Shown piece by piece: positions 10,596 to 20,535 of a DNA stretch of 46,266 nucleotides. The notes under the pieces were generated by a model. That model did not search any database, was not told where the DNA came from, and saw only the letters and a list, made by a program, of their open reading frames with translations. The stretch's first letter is position 1; each line of letters begins with the position of its first letter. The DNA is from Caenispirillum bisanense (GTDB lineage: Bacteria; Pseudomonadota; Alphaproteobacteria; Reyranellales; Reyranellaceae). The translations under genes and the position numbers were made by a program. Location of the stretch: assembly GCA_945878895.1 (NCBI GenBank), contig CAMDVZ010000002.1, forward strand, positions 1 to 46,266. Direction: 5' to 3'.

Positions 10596-10656
10596 GACGT
10601 CATTCCGGCCGCCGGTTCTCGCCGGATCGCCTATCGCAAACCCCGGGGAGTCTTCC

Positions 10657-11355
10657 ATGTCGTGGTTCGTCCGTTTTTCGCGCTTTGGCACCGCCCACAT
10701 GGTGCGCTCGCAGGACAAGAACATGTCGTGCTCGATGGCCTCAATCGTGATGGTCAATTTCAAGCAGAAGAAAGGCCTGATGTTCGCCGGCATGGCCGCC
10801 GGCGCCAGCCTTCAGGTCAGCGGCATACCGGGCGCCAGCTACGTCGGCGCCACGCTGTCCTCGGCGGCGCGCGACTACGCCATCAAGAGCGAAGGCGAGG
10901 TCTACAAGATCTACGAGAAGTACGAGGGTGGCCCTCACGATTTCAACACCACGGGGTCCAATCCCCTGCTGTTTCCCAAGGTCCTGGCGGAGCTCGGGCT
11001 GGGGCAGTGGGAATGCGTCAATGTCGGCGACACCGGGGTCACCCAGGCCCTGATCGACTCCAACAAGGCCGGCAGTCCCGTAATCATCACCAGCGTCTGG
11101 GACGGCGGTGGCGCCCATTCGATCTGCTGCGACGACACGTTCGGCTTCTTCGGCACCACCTATCTCGCCTGCTGCGATCCCTGGGACGGCGAGCTACGGA
11201 TCACCTCGGCGACGGTCGGGGCGAAGATCCGCTACGACGGCGGCGACACGCCGATTTCGTCGGGCACGTTTTTCGGCGGCAACGCCCACGCCTACGATCC
11301 CAAGGTCAACAACAAGGGCTGGATCGAGGCCTGGATCACGCGAAAGAAGGCGTGA
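10657..11355 (+). CDS. Papain/C39-like cysteine peptidase family protein, tandem copy 2
   Basis: MSWFVRFSRFGTAHMVRSQDKNMSCSMASIVMVNF ... GGGAHSICCDDTFGFFG ... CDPWDGELRI; candidate Q-C-H-D layout; family assignment by motif reading only. Confidence 0.6.
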   Translation: MSWFVRFSRFGTAHMVRSQDKNMSCSMASIVMVNFKQKKGLMFAGMAAGASLQVSGIPGASYVGATLSSAARDYAIKSEGEVYKIYEKYEGGPHDFNTTGSNPLLFPKVLAELGLGQWECVNVGDTGVTQALIDSNKAGSPVIITSVWDGGGAHSICCDDTFGFFGTTYLACCDPWDGELRITSATVGAKIRYDGGDTPISSGTFFGGNAHAYDPKVNNKGWIEAWITRKKA

Positions 11356-11423
11356 CGCGCGGGCGGCCAAAGCGAGAATCGACGTCGTAGCGACTGCTCC
11401 AATCCCCGCCCGAGGAGACTTCC

Positions 11424-12116
11424 ATGTCGTGGTTCGTGCGTTTCTCGCGTTTCGGCAGCGCCCACATGGTCCGGTCCCAGGACCTGGACATGTCGTGCGC
11501 CATGGCTTCGATCGTCATGGTCAATTTCAAGATGAAGAAGGGCCTGATGTTCGCCGGCATGGCCGCCGGCGCGAGCCTCCAGGTCAGCGGCGTGCCGGGT
11601 GGCAGCTGGCTCGGTTCGACGCTGTCGTCGGCCGCCCGCGACTACGCGATCAAGAGCGAAGCCGAGGTCTACAAGCTCTACGAGAAACACAAGGGCGGCG
11701 CCCACGATTTCAACACCGCCGGCGCCCAACGCACGCTCTACCCGAAAGTGCTGGCCGATCTGGGGCTCGGACAGTGGGAGTATGTCAATGTCGGCAAGGC
11801 TGGCCTCGCCCAGGCGGTGATCGACACGACCAGTGATGGTAGTGCCTGCATAGTCGGCTGCACCTGGGACGGCGGCGGCGGACACGCGATGGTCATCGAC
11901 GATTCATTCAACTTCTTCGGCAGCCGCTACCTGGCCGTGTGCGATCCATGGGATGGAGAATTGCGCATCACGTCGGCCACGATCGGTCAGACGGTGAAGT
12001 ACGACGGCAGCTCCTCGCCGGTCTCGTCGGGCACGATCTTCGGCTGCAGCGCCCACAGCTACACGCCGGGCAGCACTGGCGCGCTCGACGGCGGCATCAC
12101 CCGCCGCAAAAAGTAA
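11424..12116 (+). CDS. Papain/C39-like cysteine peptidase family protein, tandem copy 3
   Basis: MSWFVRFSRFGSAHMVRSQDLDMSCAMASIVMVNF ... GGGGHAMVIDDSFNFFG ... CDPWDGELRI; preceded by GAGGAGACTTCC. Confidence 0.62.
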   Translation: MSWFVRFSRFGSAHMVRSQDLDMSCAMASIVMVNFKMKKGLMFAGMAAGASLQVSGVPGGSWLGSTLSSAARDYAIKSEAEVYKLYEKHKGGAHDFNTAGAQRTLYPKVLADLGLGQWEYVNVGKAGLAQAVIDTTSDGSACIVGCTWDGGGGHAMVIDDSFNFFGSRYLAVCDPWDGELRITSATIGQTVKYDGSSSPVSSGTIFGCSAHSYTPGSTGALDGGITRRKK

Positions 12117-12136
12117 CCAGCGCGGCAGGTTGGTGG

Positions 12137-13027
12137 TCAGTCCGGAAAGTCGAAGTCCCGGCCGCCGCTGGTCACGCCGACCCGGTCGAACCAGACCGGA
12201 CCGAGCTCGCCGGCCGCGTCGCCCGCGCATTTGAGGCTGGCGATGCGTTTGCCGTCGCGCTCCACGACCAGGCCGTTCTTCTCGCGGGTCTCGCCGTTGG
12301 GACCCCATTTGCCGATGCCGCTATAGACCGTGTAGGCGTGGGCTCCCGAGGCGAAGCGCAGCCACGCGCCGCCGCCGCCGGAGAAGGGCACGCCGGCGCC
12401 GGTCGCGGCCTTCGACGGCGCGACATCGCCCGACGGCAACGCGATATCCAGCGGATCGGTCGAGTCGGGCTTGCCGAAGCGATATTGTAGAGAACCCTTG
12501 CCCGGACTCGTGGCGCCCGACGCGCAGACCGACACCATCTTCTCGCCGGTGCGACAGGCGAAAACGACGGTCTCCAGCGGCGTGCAGAACGACGATTGTC
12601 GCCCCGCGACCGCGGGCTTCACCGCCGGCGCCACGGCACCGGACGCCGGGCCAATCACCCGCGCGGCGCGGATCAGTGCCACCGTGCGCGTCTGCTTGCA
12701 GGCAGGATCGCCCTGGCAGGAATCGGCCATGACCTTGCCGATCTCCCAGGTCAGCGCGACCCGCCTGCCCTTAAGCGCGGCCTCTTTCTCGCAGATTTCG
12801 AAATCCGCCAGTTCCTCGAACGTCGCGCCGCGATCGTCCCGCAGCGTGACGTAGCAGGCGACGTCGCCCGGGTTCATGCCGGTGATCGTGCCGACGGTTT
12901 TCTTCGTCATGCCGCCGATCGTGACGGTGGCGGGCTCCTGCGCGTCGGCCACCAGCGGGCAAGCGAACAACGCGGCGGCGAACAGCGCGGCTCCGGAACG
13001 ACGAGTCGCGGCGGAAAAAAGGAACAT
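12137..13027 (-). CDS. Hypothetical exported protein
   Basis: ATG at 13027; signal peptide MFLFSAATRRSGAALFAAALFACPLVADAQ; no family recognised. Confidence 0.75.
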   Translation of the reverse strand: MFLFSAATRRSGAALFAAALFACPLVADAQEPATVTIGGMTKKTVGTITGMNPGDVACYVTLRDDRGATFEELADFEICEKEAALKGRRVALTWEIGKVMADSCQGDPACKQTRTVALIRAARVIGPASGAVAPAVKPAVAGRQSSFCTPLETVVFACRTGEKMVSVCASGATSPGKGSLQYRFGKPDSTDPLDIALPSGDVAPSKAATGAGVPFSGGGGAWLRFASGAHAYTVYSGIGKWGPNGETREKNGLVVERDGKRIASLKCAGDAAGELGPVWFDRVGVTSGGRDFDFPD

Positions 13028-13217
13028 CGGGGGCCTTTCGAGCCGGCAACGAGTCGGCGCGGCACCGATGCCCGATGCGCGCGAACCAATTGTCGACGAT
13101 ATACCCCGCCGGCGGCGCCGAATCACCCGCGAACGCGGATCACCCTTGCCCGCCGGGGGATTTGACCATCGGGGACCACGGCCTACACTGGCCGCCTGCG
13201 AACCGGGGGAGAGCGCC

Positions 13218-14069
13218 ATGGATGTCGTTGCGACGGGTTACGGGCTGATCGAGGGTCCGGTGTGGGATCCGGCGAAAGGCCTCTATTTCAGCGACGTCAT
13301 GAACGGCGGCGTCTTCCTGCTCGACCACGCCGACCGGACGACGCAGGTCGTCGCACGCCGCCGCGGCATCGGCGGCATGGCGCTGCATGCCGACGGCGGC
13401 ATCGTCGTCGGCGGTCGCGACATCTCCTGGATCGCGGCCGACGGCACGACCACGAAAACCCTGCTCGGCAACGACGTCACGCCCGAGGCCGTCGGCTTCA
13501 ACGATCTCACCACCGACGCCGCCGGTCGTATCTATGTCGGTTCGCTGGCCTACAAGGTGTTCGGCGGCGAGCCCGTGCGGCCGGGCCATCTGCACGTGAT
13601 CGATCTCGACGGCTCGACGCGCACGATTTCCGACGGCGTGATGCTGACCAACGGCCTCGGCGTCTCGCCCGACGGCAAGCGCCTGTATCATTCGGACGCC
13701 CGCGCGCCCCACGTACGGGTCTACGACGTGAAGGCCGACGGATCGGTCGGGCCGTGGCGGGTGTTCGCCGATCTCGGTCCCGATCGCGTGCCCGACGGGC
13801 TGAAAGTGGCCGCCGATGGCTCCGTCTGGGTCGCCGACGCCCATGGCAGTCGCGTCGCGGTGTTCGAACCCGACGGCCGGCACCGCAAGGACGTCCCCGT
13901 GCCGCTGCCGATGGTGACCAGCGTTTGCTTCGCGGGTGCGGACATGCGGGATCTCTACGTCGTGACCGGTTCGCGCGGCGGCCCGAAGGAAAATTGCGGC
14001 ACCGTGTTCCGCACCCGCGTCGACGTGCCGGGCTTGCCGCTGGCACCCGCGCGCGTGTCGCTGAAGTAG
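13218..14069 (+). CDS. SMP-30/gluconolactonase/LRE family protein
   Basis: EGPVWDPAKGLYFSDVMNGGVFLLD, TNGLGVSPDGKRLYHSDA, PDGLKVAADGSVWVAD. Confidence 0.9.
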   Translation: MDVVATGYGLIEGPVWDPAKGLYFSDVMNGGVFLLDHADRTTQVVARRRGIGGMALHADGGIVVGGRDISWIAADGTTTKTLLGNDVTPEAVGFNDLTTDAAGRIYVGSLAYKVFGGEPVRPGHLHVIDLDGSTRTISDGVMLTNGLGVSPDGKRLYHSDARAPHVRVYDVKADGSVGPWRVFADLGPDRVPDGLKVAADGSVWVADAHGSRVAVFEPDGRHRKDVPVPLPMVTSVCFAGADMRDLYVVTGSRGGPKENCGTVFRTRVDVPGLPLAPARVSLK

Positions 14070-14101
14070 GCGCGCGCGCCGCAGGACAAGGAGACGACGT
14101 C

Positions 14102-15184
14102 ATGAAATTCGGAGTCACGATCGCGCCGAGCATCTCGGACTGGCGCCTGTTCGTCGATCTGGAAACGATGGGCTACGACTGCGCCTGGGCCGCCGATTCG
14201 CAGATGCTGTACTCGGACGCCTACGCGGTGCTGGCGCTGGCGGCGGCGAACACCTCGCGCATCCGGCTCGGGACCGGCGTGTCGGTGGCCGGTACCCGGC
14301 TGGCGCCGGTGACCGCGCATTCCATCGCCACCATCAACAAGCTGGCGCCGGGACGCACGTTTCTCGGCATCGGCACTGGCCACACCGCGATGCGCGTGAT
14401 GGGCAAGGATCCGATGAAGGCGCGCGAGTTCCGCGAGTATCTGCGGGTGCTGCGGGCGCTGCTGCACGGCGAGGAGGTCGACTACGCGCTGAACGGCGAA
14501 AGCAACGACATCCGCTTCCTGCACGCCGAACGGGGCTTCATCGACGTCGAGCATCCGGTGCCGATCTACGTCGCCGCCGACGGCCCGTTCGCGCTCAAGG
14601 CGGCCGGCGCCTACGGCGATGGCCGGGTCTGCTCGCACAACCAGACCAAGGTCCGGCTGCGCCAGAACATGGATACCATGGAGGAAGGGGCGGCGAAGGT
14701 CGGACGCAAGCTGCCCTCGACCTTCCATACCGCGGCGCTCAGCTATGCGTGCGTGCTGCGGCCGGGCGAAAGCATGACCTCGGATCGCGTGATCGACGAG
14801 ATCGGCCCGATGGCGGCGGCCACGCTGCACTACTGGTGGGAATTCTACCAGAAGGACGGCGACACCAGCACGGTCGCGGGGCGCTGCCGCAATCTGTGGG
14901 ACGAGTATCTCGCTTTCACCGAGAAGATGGCGTTGCCGTTGGCCAAACGCTACCAGCAGATCCATCTCGGCCATTGCGCGTTCCTGCCGCCGGAGGAGCG
15001 CCGCTTCATCACCGAGGACCTGATCCGCTCGACCGGCGGCCTCGTGGGCACGCCCGACGAAATCATCGCCATGTTGCGCGAGCGCGAGGCGATGGGCCTT
15101 GGCGAGATCACCCTGCTGCCCTCGATGGCCACCACGCGCGGCAACCTGAAGGACTTCGCCGAGCAGGTGATCGCCCGGTATTGA
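14102..15184 (+). CDS. LLM class flavin-dependent oxidoreductase
   Basis: MKFGVTIAPSISDWRLFVDLETMGYDCAWAADSQ..., RIRLGTGVSVAGTRLAPVTAHSIATINKLAPGRTFLGIGTGHTAMR. Confidence 0.9.
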   Translation: MKFGVTIAPSISDWRLFVDLETMGYDCAWAADSQMLYSDAYAVLALAAANTSRIRLGTGVSVAGTRLAPVTAHSIATINKLAPGRTFLGIGTGHTAMRVMGKDPMKAREFREYLRVLRALLHGEEVDYALNGESNDIRFLHAERGFIDVEHPVPIYVAADGPFALKAAGAYGDGRVCSHNQTKVRLRQNMDTMEEGAAKVGRKLPSTFHTAALSYACVLRPGESMTSDRVIDEIGPMAAATLHYWWEFYQKDGDTSTVAGRCRNLWDEYLAFTEKMALPLAKRYQQIHLGHCAFLPPEERRFITEDLIRSTGGLVGTPDEIIAMLREREAMGLGEITLLPSMATTRGNLKDFAEQVIARY

Positions 15185-15189
15185 ACGCA

Positions 15190-15218
15190 AACGCCGGCGG
15201 GATCGACCCGCCGGCGTT
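15190..15218 (+). terminator. Hairpin (12-bp perfect stem, 5-nt loop) after the LLM oxidoreductase
   Basis: aacgccggcggg-atcga-cccgccggcgtt, starting 6 nt after the stop; weak T-tract. Confidence 0.6.
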
Positions 15219-15309
15219 GCTGTCCAACATAACCACGCCCCACGCGCGGGTCCAATATTTACCTGTGATGTCGCCGAAGACGAACAGCCATCCTCTGGAG
15301 AAACGAGTG

Positions 15310-15933
15310 CTACGCCCGAGGTTTATTTGGCTTTGGCTGATGAAGCCGTCTGCGCGCGTTTGGCTTCAAGGCACCTCGAACATCCTTGTCGACAATCGCA
15401 AGATCGAACCACTCGGGGTCGAAATGTCCGCCGCACCAGCGCTTGACTTCCTTGTGCTCGGGATGCGTCGGATCGCCGATCACCTCCAGAAACCGCTCAT
15501 ATCCGGGGATGCCACCCACATCCTCGGGCGGCCGGGCGCGAGCACCGTCGATGCAGGTCGCGTGGTTGGGAACGCTATCGAGGACCACCATCTCCTCGAT
15601 TTCGACCGTATGACGCCAGCCGTCGCCAAAGTCATAAAGGTAGGTGAACTTCAGCCCAGCGGGGCGAAAATCGCGAAGACGGACCGCGCGCTCGTCGAAC
15701 ACCCTCGGATCGCCTTCGACCAAGCCTTCATCGGCGATCACGGCGTCGCCATGGCGCAGCCCTCCGATATCGAATTCGTGCAGATGATAGTTCCACCAGT
15801 TGAACGCCGCCTGGATGGCCAGATGAAGCTGCGCGAGATTCCAGGCCCCCGGCACGACGATGCGCCGCCAGATGACAGGCTCGATCTCGTCGATCGATAC
15901 ACGGAGTTGAACGGCGTTGGGAGGTTCGAACAT
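15310..15933 (-). CDS. Plasmid pRiA4b ORF-3 family protein
   Basis: LRVSIDEIEPVIWRRIVVPGAWNLAQLHLAIQAAFNWWNYHLHEFDI ... FTYLYDFGDGWRHTVEIE. Confidence 0.88.
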   Translation of the reverse strand: MFEPPNAVQLRVSIDEIEPVIWRRIVVPGAWNLAQLHLAIQAAFNWWNYHLHEFDIGGLRHGDAVIADEGLVEGDPRVFDERAVRLRDFRPAGLKFTYLYDFGDGWRHTVEIEEMVVLDSVPNHATCIDGARARPPEDVGGIPGYERFLEVIGDPTHPEHKEVKRWCGGHFDPEWFDLAIVDKDVRGALKPNARRRLHQPKPNKPRA

Positions 15934-16048
15934 GGCGTCGAGCAGACCGGCAACGCCTCATGACGTCAAGTGACTTCGCCACAGGATGCCGCGAGAACCA
16001 TGGCGACAATGTCGCCATGGGTTCGATGCAGGCTGGTACGCCTCCGTC

Positions 16049-17293
16049 TTACTTTTTCGCCTGCCTGGCGCGCGCTTCGGCCAGATCCGGCACCGCGCCG
16101 CCCGCCGCGCTGATCAGCGGCGACTTGGTGACGGCGAGCGCGGCCGCGGCGCTTTCGTTGCCGAGGATCTTCGACATCACCGCTTCGCGGCTGCGGTCGA
16201 ACACGGCGCGGTTCTCGATCACGAATTTCTGCGACTTGCGCAGGCCCGCGAGATAGCCGTTGATTTCCGGCACCACGTAGCGCGCGACCATGTCCCAGCT
16301 GCGCATCGTGTTCTCGGGATTGGCCCAGTCGTGCACGAAGCCGACCACGGTGCCGAAGCCGCCGCTGATGTCGAGCACCGACTTGATCCGCTTCACGAGA
16401 TCGTCGGGCGTGCCGATGGTGGCCGCGGTGCCTTCCGAGAACGCCATCTTGTCGACCGCCTCGTCGGGCGTCTTGAAGGGCCGGGCGCCGGGGCGCTGCA
16501 GGGTAGCGGTGATGTATTCGTTGTGGTGCCGCAACAGACCATCGCGTGCCTCGGCGCGCGCCTTTTCGCGGGTCTCCGCGATGTGCCAGCTCAACAGCAC
16601 GCGCCAGTTCTTGCGGTCGACGGTCTGGCCGTGCTTGGCGGCCGACTGCTCGGCGAAGGCCCATTGCTGCGGCAAGGCGTTCAGGCCCTCGTCCGACAGC
16701 GAGCCGATCGAGATGATGCCGATGCCGTGCTTGCCCGCCAGCGTCATGCCCGACGGGCTGATCTGCGAAGCGACGACGAACGGCATATCTTCCTGCAGCG
16801 GCAGCAGCTGCAGCGCCGCGTCCTGCATCGTGTACCAGTCTGTTTTGGCGGTGACGCGCTCGCCCTTGAACAGCCGGCGGATGACGCCGATGGCGTCGTC
16901 CTGACGGTCGCGCAGCACCATCGGATCGACGCCGAGCGTGTGGGCGTCCGACGCCAACGCACCGGGGCCGGACCCGAAGATCGCGCGGCCACCCGTCATG
17001 TAGTCGAGCTGCACCATGCGCTGCGCGACGTTGAAGGGATGGTGGTAGGGCAGCGACACCACGCCGGTGCCGAGCTTGATGCGCTTCGTGCGATCGCCGG
17101 CGACGGCGAGAAACATCTCCGGCGAGGCGATCATCTCCCAGCCGCTGGAGTGATGCTCGCCGCACCAGAATTCGTCGTAGCCGAGCTTGTCCAGATGCGT
17201 GACCAGATCGAGGTCGCGGCTGAACTGGAGCATCGGGTGTTCGCCGATGGGATGGTGGGGCGCGAGAAAGGCGCCGAAATTCAGACGTGCCAT
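16049..17293 (-). CDS. LLM class flavin-dependent oxidoreductase
   Basis: MARLNFGAFLAPHHPIGEHPMLQFSRDLDLVTHLDKLGYDEFWCGEHHSSGWEMIASPEMFLA; ATG at 17293. Confidence 0.92.
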   Translation of the reverse strand: MARLNFGAFLAPHHPIGEHPMLQFSRDLDLVTHLDKLGYDEFWCGEHHSSGWEMIASPEMFLAVAGDRTKRIKLGTGVVSLPYHHPFNVAQRMVQLDYMTGGRAIFGSGPGALASDAHTLGVDPMVLRDRQDDAIGVIRRLFKGERVTAKTDWYTMQDAALQLLPLQEDMPFVVASQISPSGMTLAGKHGIGIISIGSLSDEGLNALPQQWAFAEQSAAKHGQTVDRKNWRVLLSWHIAETREKARAEARDGLLRHHNEYITATLQRPGARPFKTPDEAVDKMAFSEGTAATIGTPDDLVKRIKSVLDISGGFGTVVGFVHDWANPENTMRSWDMVARYVVPEINGYLAGLRKSQKFVIENRAVFDRSREAVMSKILGNESAAAALAVTKSPLISAAGGAVPDLAEARARQAKK

Positions 17294-17454
17294 GTGGCGG
17301 ACTCCCGGATGCTTCTGGATCGATTGCGAGAAGGTGCGCGCGAATGCGCGAACCTTGTTCCGGTCACGCCCGCTGTCCAGCCGCATGCAGGCAGAAGACG
17401 CGGGACTTTTCGCGGAGCGGTTCGGCGGGGCGGCCCTGCCTCCCCAGGCGCCGG

Positions 17455-19119
17455 CTACCGTACGTGGCGCAGCACGGAACCGGCGCGCACGCCGGTGTGC
17501 TCGCCGTCGAGGACGTTGACCTGGCCGTTGACGATCGTCGCCTTGTAGCCGGTCGAACGCTGGGTGAAGCGGGCGGCGCCACCGGGGAAGTCGTTCACGA
17601 GTTCGGGCTGGCGCTCGGCGACCTTGTCGGCGTCGAACACGTTGACGTCCGCCCGCATGCCGACCGACAGGGTGCCGCGATCCTTCAGGCCCATCACGCG
17701 TGCCGGCATCGACGTCATGCGCTTGACCGCCTGGCCCATGCTGAAGAAACGCTTCTCGCGCACCCAGTAGGACAGCATGAACGTCGCCCAGCCGGCGTCC
17801 ATCACCTGCGAGACGTGCGCGCCCGCGTCGCCAAGGCTCGGGAAGCAGTTGTCGCTGCGAAACATGTGGGCGAGCGCGTCGAGGTTGGGGTTGAACATCC
17901 GCAAGGTGAACAGCGCCCGGCCGTTGGTCTCCAGCGACAGGCGCAGGAAGGTCTCGGCCCAGTGTTCGCCACGCGCCCCGGCCATCGCGACCAGGCTGAG
18001 TTCCTCGCCGGCGGTGTAGTCGGGCGAGACGCCGTCGCCGAGATAAAATACCTTTTCGACCGGCGTGCCGAGATTCTGCTTGAAGCCATTGGTCCTGGCC
18101 TCGGTCATCAGCGAGGCCCTGATTTCGGGATCGGCGAGTGCGGCGAGGCGGTCGGCCATGGTCGGCAGGCGTCGCACCCGGCTCCACGTCGGACCGCGCA
18201 CCGGCAGCGCCGCTTGCAGACCGTAGATCATGCCGGAGCCACGCACCTGCGTGATCGCGGTGATGTCGCGCCCGACGCAGGCCGCTTCCAGCGCGTCGCG
18301 GCGCTGGGTGGCCATCGCCAGATCGCCGCCGCCGGCACCATAGCTGCAGAGCACGCGACCGTTGGCCGAATCCGCGATGTCCCGCAGCAGGCCGAGGTCG
18401 GCGCCGACCGCCTGCATGAGCGCGTTGCGCGGCGCCACGACCCTGGCGATCGCCATCAGCTCGGCCGGGTCGGCGAAGGTGCCCGGAATCGCGCGCCCAT
18501 CGGGCAGCTTGTGTTCGGCGAAGCGGTTGATCGAGAAACCCGCCGCTCCGGCGTCGATCGATTTCGCCACCACGTCGACCATTCGCCGCATGTCGTCGGC
18601 CGTGGCCTGCTCCTCGACCGCGCGTTCGCCCATCACGTAGAAGCGCACCGCGCTATGCCCCACGAGGCCGGCGATATTGATGCCGGGGTTCAGCTTCTCC
18701 ACCGCGTCGAGATAGCCGCCGTAGTCTTCCCAGCTCCATGGCAAGCCGGTCAGAATGGCGTTGCGCGGAATATCCTCGACCGTCTCCATCATGCCCGCCA
18801 GCAGCTCCTTGTCGGCGGGTCTGACGGGCGCGAAGGTGACGCCGCAATTGCCCAGCAGCGCCGTCGTCACGCCGTGCCAGCTGACCGGCGTGCAATCGGG
18901 ATCCCAGCCAATCTGGGCATCGAGATGGGTATGGATGTCGATGAAGCCGGGCGTCACGGTCATGCCGTCGGCGTCGATGTCGCGCTTGCCCCGCCCCTCG
19001 ACCTTGCCAACGGCGGCGATGAGCCCGTTCTCGATGGCGAGATCGCCGCGTACAGCTTCCGTGCCAGTGCCGTCGACGATGTGTCCGCCGCGAATGACGA
19101 GATCGTAGGACATGCGCAT
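17455..19119 (-). CDS. Amidohydrolase family protein, N-acyl-D-amino-acid deacylase-like
   Basis: YDLVIRGGHIVDGTGTEAVRGDLAIENGLIAAVG, GFIDIHTHLDAQ; C-terminal DRGTLSVGMRADVNVFD; ATG at 19119 or 19113. Confidence 0.9.
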   Translation of the reverse strand: MRMSYDLVIRGGHIVDGTGTEAVRGDLAIENGLIAAVGKVEGRGKRDIDADGMTVTPGFIDIHTHLDAQIGWDPDCTPVSWHGVTTALLGNCGVTFAPVRPADKELLAGMMETVEDIPRNAILTGLPWSWEDYGGYLDAVEKLNPGINIAGLVGHSAVRFYVMGERAVEEQATADDMRRMVDVVAKSIDAGAAGFSINRFAEHKLPDGRAIPGTFADPAELMAIARVVAPRNALMQAVGADLGLLRDIADSANGRVLCSYGAGGGDLAMATQRRDALEAACVGRDITAITQVRGSGMIYGLQAALPVRGPTWSRVRRLPTMADRLAALADPEIRASLMTEARTNGFKQNLGTPVEKVFYLGDGVSPDYTAGEELSLVAMAGARGEHWAETFLRLSLETNGRALFTLRMFNPNLDALAHMFRSDNCFPSLGDAGAHVSQVMDAGWATFMLSYWVREKRFFSMGQAVKRMTSMPARVMGLKDRGTLSVGMRADVNVFDADKVAERQPELVNDFPGGAARFTQRSTGYKATIVNGQVNVLDGEHTGVRAGSVLRHVR

Positions 19120-19344
19120 CTACCCTGAATTTCTTCGTTGAGGCGGTGAGCGTGGGCCTGTTTGTGGGTCGACGCAACACGGCCGCGAAGCGGCTGCCAT
19201 GTCGATTTCGCATGTCGGGGAGGTGGTCGGGTCGCGGATAGTGCCAACCTTGCTACGGTGCGGGGCGAGCGGAAATTCCGCCGCCGATACCCTGCGTGCG
19301 ACCCGGCGCGCACCCGACGCTTCCCGTCTCCGGAGGACCGACAA

Positions 19345-20535
19345 GTGGATCTGAACGACGGCCCGGAGTACGCGGCATTCCGCGAAGAGATCAGGGCTTT
19401 TCTCGTCTCGCGCGAGGCGGACGCGCCCGCGGTTCGGGGTCCCAACGACGGGAAAGCGCGCGCCTGGCAGCGCTTGCTGATCGAACGGGGCTACGCCGCC
19501 CGAACCATCCCGCGGCAGTACGGCGGCGGCGGCCGGGAGCCCGACATCCTGAAGTCACGCATCCTCGCCGAAGAGTTCGCGCGCGCCCAGGTCAGCCCCG
19601 GGCTTGGCGGCCAGGGCATCTCGATGCTGGTGCCGACGCTTCTCGATGTCGGCACGGAAGCCCAGCGCATGCAGTTCATTCCGCCGACGCTGAGCGGCGA
19701 GATGGTCTGGTGCCAGGGCTATTCCGAACCCGGCGCCGGCAGCGATCTCGCCAGCCTGAGAACCTCGGCGGTCCTCGACGGCGACCACTGGGTGATCAAC
19801 GGGCAGAAGATCTGGACCAGCACGGCCCACGTCGCGGACTGGATGTTCTGTCTGGTCCGCACCGAGCCCGACGCGCCCAAACACCGCGGCATCAGCTTCC
19901 TGCTGTTCCGGATGGACACGCCGGGCATCGAGGTCAGGCCGCTGATCGACATGACCATGCGGCGGAATTTCAACGAGGTGTTCTTCACCGACGTCAGGGT
20001 TCCGAAAGACCAGATCGTCGGCAAGCGCGGCGAGGGCTGGAAGGTCGCCAACGTCATCCTGAAGAACGAGCGCGATTCGCTGGGCGATCCCAACCAGACG
20101 CTCACCCGCCTGAACATGCTGATCGACATCATGAAGTCGGAGACCATCGATGGCCGGCGCCTGATCGACGATCCGCTCTGGCTCGACAGGCTGATGCGGA
20201 TCCAGGGGCGCGTGATGGCGATGCGTCACAACGATCTGCGCGTTTTGTCGAGCAAGCTGAACGAAGGCCAGGACTCCAGCCTGGCGCGGATGATCGTCAA
20301 GCTGCAGGGCACCGAGCTGCGGCACGAGCTCGAGGCACTCGCCATCGACGCGATGGGCGAGGTCGGCCTCGCCTACGGCGCCAATCCATACGTCCGGGAC
20401 AATGGTGGCTGGCAGTACTGGCACATGTACTACCTCGGCCTGATCATCGGCGGTGGCACCAGCCAGATCCAGAAGAACATCGTCGCGGAGCGTGGTCTCG
20501 GCATGCCGCGCGAACCCCGTGCGGGAGAAGCGTGA
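19345..20535 (+). CDS. Acyl-CoA dehydrogenase
   Basis: WCQGYSEPGAGSDLASLRTSAVLDGDHWVINGQKIWTS; GTG start at 19345 preceded by GGAGG. Confidence 0.92.
   Translation: MDLNDGPEYAAFREEIRAFLVSREADAPAVRGPNDGKARAWQRLLIERGYAARTIPRQYGGGGREPDILKSRILAEEFARAQVSPGLGGQGISMLVPTLLDVGTEAQRMQFIPPTLSGEMVWCQGYSEPGAGSDLASLRTSAVLDGDHWVINGQKIWTSTAHVADWMFCLVRTEPDAPKHRGISFLLFRMDTPGIEVRPLIDMTMRRNFNEVFFTDVRVPKDQIVGKRGEGWKVANVILKNERDSLGDPNQTLTRLNMLIDIMKSETIDGRRLIDDPLWLDRLMRIQGRVMAMRHNDLRVLSSKLNEGQDSSLARMIVKLQGTELRHELEALAIDAMGEVGLAYGANPYVRDNGGWQYWHMYYLGLIIGGGTSQIQKNIVAERGLGMPREPRAGEA

Noticed and set aside
9672-10793. Minus-strand ORFs 9672..10124 and 10152..10793 opposite the papain-like array
   Set aside because: Repeated antisense similarity (MPANIRPFFxLKLTMTIEAM...) is only the reverse of the three paralogous genes.
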